NCBI GenBank assembly: GCA_001599935.1
Contig: BCIJ01000033.1
Span: forward strand, 167,701 to 192,367
Reading direction: 5' to 3'
From: Holtermannia corniformis
Taxonomy: Eukaryota; Basidiomycota; Tremellomycetes; Holtermanniales
Length of the DNA stretch: 24,667 bases
The position numbers and the translations under genes were made by a program. Shown piece by piece: positions 20,310 through 24,667 of this stretch; the stretch's first letter is position 1, and every line of letters starts with the position of its first letter. The notes under the pieces were generated by a model. The model saw only the letters and a program-made list of their open reading frames with translations. It was not told the origin of the DNA and made no database searches.

Positions 20310-21311
20310 ATGACGACACAGCCCTCGACGACACTGCTCGTGTCCAACCTCGAGACAAAGACGAAAAAGCCAGGTGCGTCGACGGCGCCGCAAAAGGTTT
20401 CTCGTGACTGACCACTGTCTTGCGCAGAGCTCAAGAGCCAGTTGTATGCTTTGTTCACGCCTTATGGCAAGATGTGAGTCGCTCAGAGCTCGATCGGGAG
20501 CTGCGCTGATAGTGGCAGCATCGACATTGTTGCGCTCAAGACGCCAAAGGCTCGGGGCACGGCGTTTGTCGTGTTTCAGCAACCATCCGCAGCGACGGCG
20601 GCGATGCGGGGCTTGAGTGGCGAGCCATTCTACCAACGGGATATGGTCTGTCCCCGAATCTCTCGAGATCATCGCTCACACGCCCAGAAAATCACATATG
20701 CCCGTACAAAGTCGAACGCGACGCGAGCGCTCGAGGACCCAACGTACAACCCGTTGACGGAGCGAATGACAATGTCGTACGCTCAGGGCGAGTACGAGGA
20801 GCAAGAGGCCAACAAGGATGACGAGGGCCGGCCGAAGCGTGCACTGGAGGGGGGCGAGGACCGGAATGGGAAGCGGACCAAGACGGCGGGCGATGATGAT
20901 GACGTTGAGGAGATGGAGATGGACGAGGAGGATGAGGGTGCGTTGATCTGCGACTCGACATCAGCTCACACGGATTCCAGATGCACCAAAAGAAAATGGA
21001 GCGGCGGGAAGCCGGACATTGATCTGCACCAACCTGCCAGCAGAGGCGACACAGGACATTATGAGCGTCCTGCTTGGCCAGTGCGTACTATTCACTGCGT
21101 CCCGTACACTCTGACACTGGATAGATACCCGGGCTTCCAATCCGTAGCCCCATCAGCAGCTACTGCCCCTTCAACCCTGCCAACGCCCAATCCGGGCGCC
21201 AAGACGTTTGTCGCGACTTTCGGGAGCAGCGAGCAGGCGGTGCATGTGGTCAAAGAGGTCAACGGTTACGTGATGAAGCCCCAATGGGCCATGGGCGTTG
21301 CCGTCGTCTAG
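20310..21311 (+). CDS. MSL1: U1A/U2B''-type snRNP protein with two RRMs, 6 exons, 257 aa
   Basis: This spliceosomal protein binds the U1 or U2 snRNA stem-loop. Exons: 20310-20373, 20428-20473, 20519-20645, 20688-20937, 20981-21080 and 21125-21311 (774 nt, 257 residues). RRM1 (about 7-82) has RNP2 T-L-L-V-S-N-L and RNP1 R-G-T-A-F-V-V-F, then A-M-R-G-L-S-G and K-I-T-Y-A-R-T-K-S, the signature of the U1A/U2B''/SNF group. A charged linker (E-E-Q-E-A-N-K-D-D and a run of D/E near E-E-M-E-M-D-E-E-D-E-D) leads to RRM2 (about 180-257) with T-L-I-C-T-N-L-P-A-E-A-T. It ends V-M-K-P-Q-W-A-M-G-V-A-V-V. In fungi a single gene often covers one of the two snRNP roles; sequence alone does not separate U1A from U2B''. 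Introns are 42-54 nt. Confidence 0.94.
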
Positions 21312-21441
21312 ATGTATGTTCTTGTCTTGGCAGATCAACGGCAGAGCACAGACAATGGCCGACGGCAAGGACACTGCGGTTCGACTGCATTCGTCGACAC
21401 GACTGTACTCTTGCATGGTGGATACTGCGCTCGTCTACCTG

Positions 21442-21778
21442 CTACTTGTTGATTCCTCTCCGAGCAGCAACTTCTTTACGACCTTGCTCGTCCACAGAAG
21501 CTCGCTCGGTGTTCCAGTTGTATCGAGCATGCCTGTGCTCGGATCCGAAATGTGTCGCATCTACTGCGAAGTCTTTGTCTGTGAGACCAGACCTGGGAGG
21601 TGCCTCAGTGTCGTTACGTTCGTTGAACCGGGCGGATCGAATTCGATCGGCCAAATCGCCTCTTCAGCGCCAGGAAGTTCAGCATGCCCATCCTGTCGAT
21701 TGAACTCTTGTCGCGGATGGGATCGTCAGGTAAGCTCTGTACCCGCTCGTCTGACCTACTCTCCAGCATGTTCGCCAT
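21442..21778 (-). pseudogene. second small tandem family, copy 1 (two frameshifts)
   Basis: Reading the minus strand from the ATG at 21778, one frame gives S-S-I-D-R-M-G-M-L-N-F, a second gives E-E-A-I-W-P-I-E-F-D-P-P-G-S-T-N-V-T-T-L, and a third gives P-P-R-S-G-L-T-D-K-D-F-A-V-D-A-T-H-F-G-S-E-H and A-R-R-G-I-N-K before the stop at 21442. These pieces line up in order with the open copy at 22140-22448 (S-S-L-S-D-S-G-V-L-T-L; P-P-R-A-G-L-T-D-R-E-F-A; R-S-E-H). Two frameshifts are needed, so the copy is probably dead. The family is not one I recognise. Confidence 0.6.
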
Positions 21779-22139
21779 ATGTATGACTGCGCTTACGGTC
21801 CGCACTTGATTAGTTACTGGTTGCGGATGCTTGGACCAAACTTGCCTTGGAGAGTTCTGTCCTCGCAAGCAAGCTCAGCGACGCAGCGCAACAGTCGGAT
21901 GGACGTATATGAGGGGTATAACTGATCTTGATCCGTCAATGTCGACGGGTGGTCAATCTGATGGGTAAAAGTGTGTCTGGGGCAGGGCAGCACTAGGACG
22001 ACAGTAACAACACCGATAAATGACTATCGCGCCTGCCAGCTTGACGCACCAAACGCAACAGCACGACATAGTAAGAACAGTGCCATATGGATCATCAAAT
22101 ATAACCAGCGCAACGCGCAGCGCCCATATAGGTCACCAC
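21779..22139. other. spacer between copies 1 and 2
   Basis: These 361 bases between two copies of the second array show no recognised gene or repeat. Confidence 0.45.
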
Positions 22140-22448
22140 CTAGCCACGTTCCGCAATCGCCTTGCGCTTCTCCCCGTCTACTATCCTCCATTCTTTCAGC
22201 CAAAGGTCTCTGCTCGTCGCATGCTCGCTTCTGAGGTCTGTAGCGTCTGTAGCAAACTCCCGATCCGTCAGCCCCGCTCGAGGGGGCTTCTCCAGATACA
22301 CTAAACGGGTCGCTTCGGTCCCTGTGAATTTGGTTGCGTAAATCTCCACTTCAACACCGTCGCTGGTCAGCGTCAGCACTCCAGAGTCACTGAGGCTACT
22401 GAAGTACGACAGCTGTTTTGCGGGTGGGACGATCTTCAGACTCGACAT
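22140..22448 (-). CDS. second small tandem family, copy 2 (102 aa, open)
   Basis: An open frame starts MSSLKIVPPAKQLSYFSSLS and ends A-I-A-E-R-G. The start is chosen because copy 3 begins with the comparable MSTCQVLPPEEP at 23405; an upstream ATG at 22475 would add nine residues. The first half (V-L-T-L-T-S-D-G-V-E-V-E-I-Y) looks like a beta strand pair; the second half (P-P-R-A-G-L-T-D-R-E-F-A, D-L-R-S-E-H, R-D-L-W-L-K-E-W-R-I-V-D-G-E-K-R-K) looks helical. It is a soluble, charged protein with no signal peptide and no cysteines. Function unknown; an upstream coding exon near 22490-22570 is possible but could not be joined in frame. Confidence 0.5.
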   Translation of the reverse strand: MSSLKIVPPAKQLSYFSSLSDSGVLTLTSDGVEVEIYATKFTGTEATRLVYLEKPPRAGLTDREFATDATDLRSEHATSRDLWLKEWRIVDGEKRKAIAERG

Positions 22449-22938
22449 AACGGGAATGGGAGAGATTCGAGGCATGCTGACTCCCGCTTACATATGGTCC
22501 TCGACGCCGCTGTCGGAGATTGGTGGCGACCGCTTTGCGCGGCTTGGCTTGGATGCCGGGATGTAAGGTGCTCAACAAAGGACCAGACGCCGAACGGCAA
22601 GCACGCTCCTGAGTGACTGTGTTCGATAATTTGAGCGGCGTCGGCTCTTGAGCTTCACAGTGGATCTACGTTGACGGATGTCTTGGCTTCAACCGATTGG
22701 TCTACCGTCGGGGGGTGATCATCGTTGTCACTGCGTCTTATCCAAGCTGTGCCGACCAATACCGACAAGTCTCCTTGATACAATCTTGCGCTCGTCCGAC
22801 CCTGGCTGCCAGAGGCGCCGGAAGGCCAAAGTTTGGCAATTCCGGGTGGTCGACGACGTCACGTCGAGCTTCGACTCTCTTCGTGCCGCGTGGTCTGAAA
22901 ATGCATGCTCGGTGACAGTTCTGATACATAAGATGAGA
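22449..22938. other. spacer between copies 2 and 3
   Basis: These 490 bases hold no gene I can support. A minus-strand frame ending at 22728 overlaps copy 3 in another frame and has no motif. Confidence 0.4.
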
Positions 22939-23405
22939 TCACTTGGCTTGGTAACCAGCGCCGCACTGGCGGGCGGCCAGGGCCGTGCGCACCTCTTCGT
23001 CAACCCGGTTCCATTCACTCTTCCACAAATCGCGGGCGTCCTTATGGGTTCCCTCCAGTGACTCGTCGTTGGGGGCGAAAGACGCGTCAGTCAGTCCACT
23101 ATGGCCCGCGCACTCTGTGTACGCCAACACGGCAACCTCGGTGGACTCAGGTGACTTGAACGTTTTGGGCCAGATTTTGTCGGATGAGATCGAGCACCAG
23201 AGGGGTTAGCGGCGCCACGGCGTTATCTAGAGTGGTAAAAGCTCGCCGGCGGCGCGGCGATGCATCTGTCATTCAAGCCTACATCTTAACAGATTTGCCT
23301 CCATATGTCATCAGCTTGAGTGGTGAAGGTCAACTGTCCTTGACAACCCAGCTGACTGCCCGGCGACATGGGTTCCTCTGGCGGAAGTACCTGACATGTT
23401 GACAT
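22939..23405 (-). pseudogene. second small tandem family, copy 3 (interrupted)
   Basis: From the ATG at 23405 the minus strand reads MSTCQVLPPEEPMSPGSQLG, then G-Q-L-T-F-T-T-Q-A-D-D-I-W-R-Q-I-C and stops at 23286. The family resumes from about 23190 with S-S-D-K-I-W-P-K-T-F-K-S-P-E-S-T-E-V, then G-H-S-G-L-T-D-A-S-F-A and A-R-D-L-W-K-S-E-W-N-R-V-D-E-E-V-R-T-A-L-A-A-R-Q-C, ending at 22939. Copy 3 is about 158 bases longer than copy 2. The extra DNA includes stops, and the D-x-I-W motif occurs on both sides of it, so it may be an insertion, a partial duplication or two fused copies. No GT-AG intron restores the frame. Confidence 0.5.
23198..23227 (+). repeat. direct repeat, left unit (CAGAGGGGTTAG...CGGCGTTATC)
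   Basis: The 30-base string starts CAGAGGGGTTAG and ends CGGCGTTATC. It recurs at 23538-23562 with the middle shortened. It lies in the extra DNA that splits copy 3 of the second array. Origin unknown; retroelement debris is likely, given the copia-like gag downstream. Confidence 0.55.
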
Positions 23406-23537
23406 GCTTGCGTTTCGTTGTATCACCGAGAGAGTGGAAGGTGAGTGTGCTTCCTGACAGTATTTCAAGCGAACAAGGTTCAGTGGCTGGTTGGCTCGTG
23501 AATTTTGCTTAGAATCGTTTGTTGAGTGGCGAGCTCT

Positions 23538-23562
23538 CAGAGGGGTTAGGAGCGGCGTTATC
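23538..23562 (+). repeat. direct repeat, right unit (CAGAGGGGTTAG...CGGCGTTATC)
   Basis: This is the second unit of the repeat at 23198-23227, with the same 12-base start and 10-base end but five bases fewer between them. It lies 128 bases before the copia-like gag start, where an LTR end or leader sequence would be expected. Confidence 0.55.
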
Positions 23563-23689
23563 GGGGTTACGGGTGGGCCAGGCGAAACTACATTAGCTCG
23601 GCTCGAGCCTCGATGCAACCAACGATCACTGCCCCAACAGATTAAGAGTCTGTCTAGCTCCCTACCCTACCGAAAGATCTGCATGTGAG

Positions 23690-24142
23690 ATGTCTGCGAT
23701 GGACGTATCCAAGGTTCCAGTGCTGGAGGGGATGGAGAACTTCTTNGAGTGGCGGGAGGCCCTCAAGGATATCCTCTTGGCGAACGGCACAATGGGCCTG
23801 GTGGAGGGTACGGAACCAAAGCCCAGGTGGGGCGACACAGAAGAGGCAGATGAGGTGGCGGTAGAGGCGAAGCTGGCTGGTGAGAGGGGGCGAGGGTCAG
23901 TGCGGACCCCCGCACAGATCCCTTTGGGGATCGGCAGCGATCAGAGGCGTCGGGAGTACATCTCCTGGGTGGACAGGGACAGTCGGGCGCGGGGCACTAT
24001 TCGCCTTACGATGTTACGGGCCAGGCGGAGGGACAAGAAGGGGTTAGCGGAGGGGTTGGGGAATACGGGGATTGGCCGCGGCAGTGGCGCGGCGGGGGAT
24101 GTCTCGAACAATTGTACAAGCTCGAGTCTTCGAGAGCTTTAA
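23690..24142 (+). pseudogene. gag: copia-like gag N-terminal fragment
   Basis: The frame opens MSAMDVSKVPVLEGMENF and continues E-W-R-E-A-L-K-D-I-L-L-A-N-G-T-M-G-L-V-E-G-T-E-P-K-P-R-W-G-D, later Y-I-S-W-V-D-R-D-S-R-A-R-G-T-I-R-L-T-M. A Met-start, P-V-L-x-G-x-x-N-F-x-E-W, L-x-x-x-G-L/x-x-x-V-x-G and then W-x-x-x-D-x-x-A-x-x-x-I is the layout of Ty1/copia Gag (UBN2/DUF4219-like). After about residue 110 the frame turns G/R-rich without motifs and stops at 24142, so only the first third of Gag is present, probably truncated. One N at 23746. Confidence 0.68.
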
Positions 24143-24430
24143 TCATAGGTTCTAAGCAAAGGCTACCCTAAACTCCCGAGGCCGCTTCCTGGTCCTCGTC
24201 TTGCCCATTACTCGTTACNCTACTTGCCCATCACTTTTCCCAGCGATCGCCAGCGATCGCCAGTCGTCGACTACACCAACGCGACTGATTTACTTCACCA
24301 ACGGGACCTCGTCGCCACCCTAAATCCTCTTGGGGCTAGCCCTAACAGTATTAAAGCTCTCCTTTGCGACACCTCCCGTTACCACTCTTACCTCACTACC
24401 ACCACACTCTGCCCTCACTACCNCCAATAC
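24143..24430 (+). other. possible retroelement leader, not a host gene
   Basis: This pyrimidine-rich stretch has N at 24219 and 24423 and a short direct repeat (CAGCGATCGC twice, 24241-24260). It could be the 5' leader or U5 of the element whose gag-like frame follows. No LTR end or primer binding site is certain. Confidence 0.3.
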
Positions 24431-24655
24431 ATGACCACACCCTTCGTACACGAAAATCCTCCCCACACTCGACCAGTCACTCGTATCACTCGTTCCATCG
24501 CTCGCGCCCAACACATCACCATGTCCGAAATGACGGAAGACCCGAATGCCTCCATTTCTGAGGTGGGTTCTCCCATCCTCGAGGATCTCCCTCAACTCCC
24601 CGTTCCCGCGGAAGTTGAGGAAGGATGTAAAGGAGCTGCCGGCAAAGTCAACTGA
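24431..24655 (+). CDS. probable gypsy gag N-terminus, cut short (74 aa)
   Basis: The frame MTTPFVHENPPHTRPVTRIT... contains T-R-P-V-T-R-I-T-R-S-I-A-R-A-Q, a basic start like that of many chromovirus Gag proteins, then an acidic, proline-rich part (S-E-M-T-E-D-P-N, I-L-E-D-L-P-Q-L-P-V-P-A-E-V-E-E). It stops with TGA 12 bases before the window edge. The match is by composition and layout only. It may be a degraded element or a gag with a premature stop. Confidence 0.32.
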   Translation: MTTPFVHENPPHTRPVTRITRSIARAQHITMSEMTEDPNASISEVGSPILEDLPQLPVPAEVEEGCKGAAGKVN

Positions 24656-24667
24656 GTTACCACTGGC

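Overview
The window reads as nuclear DNA of a filamentous basidiomycete, most likely an Agaricomycete. Protein genes are cut by many short introns (about 40-60 nt, GTRNGT donors, CTGAC/CTGAT-like branch sites), the host proteins are of fungal type, and Ty3/gypsy chromovirus and copia-like sequences flank the genes. A Rhizoctonia/Ceratobasidium-like source would fit but is not shown by the sequence.

Layout. 1-3620: the 3' part of a Ty3/gypsy chromovirus (RT with a lesion at the catalytic box, then one 867-codon ORF for RNase H, DD35E integrase and chromodomain, then a 3' LTR). 3870-4365 and 4683-5001: two solo LTRs in the opposite orientation, each with perfect 5-bp target duplications (GCACT, CTATA). 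The first carries ten 11-bp tandem repeats. 5680-8423: five tandem, same-strand paralogous copies of an unrecognised ~90-aa protein; three are open and two are broken. 8464-21311: a compact block of conserved genes: UGP1 (-), a DUF6699-like gene (-), RPS29 (+), an unresolved stretch at 13364-15019, a DUF3224 gene (+), succinate dehydrogenase subunit D (+), LAG1-type ceramide synthase (-), a Gtr2/RagC GTPase (-) and a U1A/U2B''-type spliceosomal RRM protein (+). 21442-23405: a second tandem array on the minus strand, with three copies of another unrecognised ~100-aa protein; one is open and two are broken. 23538-24667: fragments of a copia-like gag and of another probable retroelement gag leader.

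For the UGP1, RPS29, SDHD, LAG1, GTR2, U2B'' and DUF3224 genes I rebuilt exon-intron structures by hand. Each total coding length is a multiple of three and each product has about the length usual for its family. The conserved genes are housekeeping functions (UDP-glucose supply, translation, respiration, sphingolipid synthesis, TORC1 signalling, splicing), with no sign of one shared pathway. The accessory interest lies in the two gene-birth-and-death arrays that flank this block, both beside retroelement debris.
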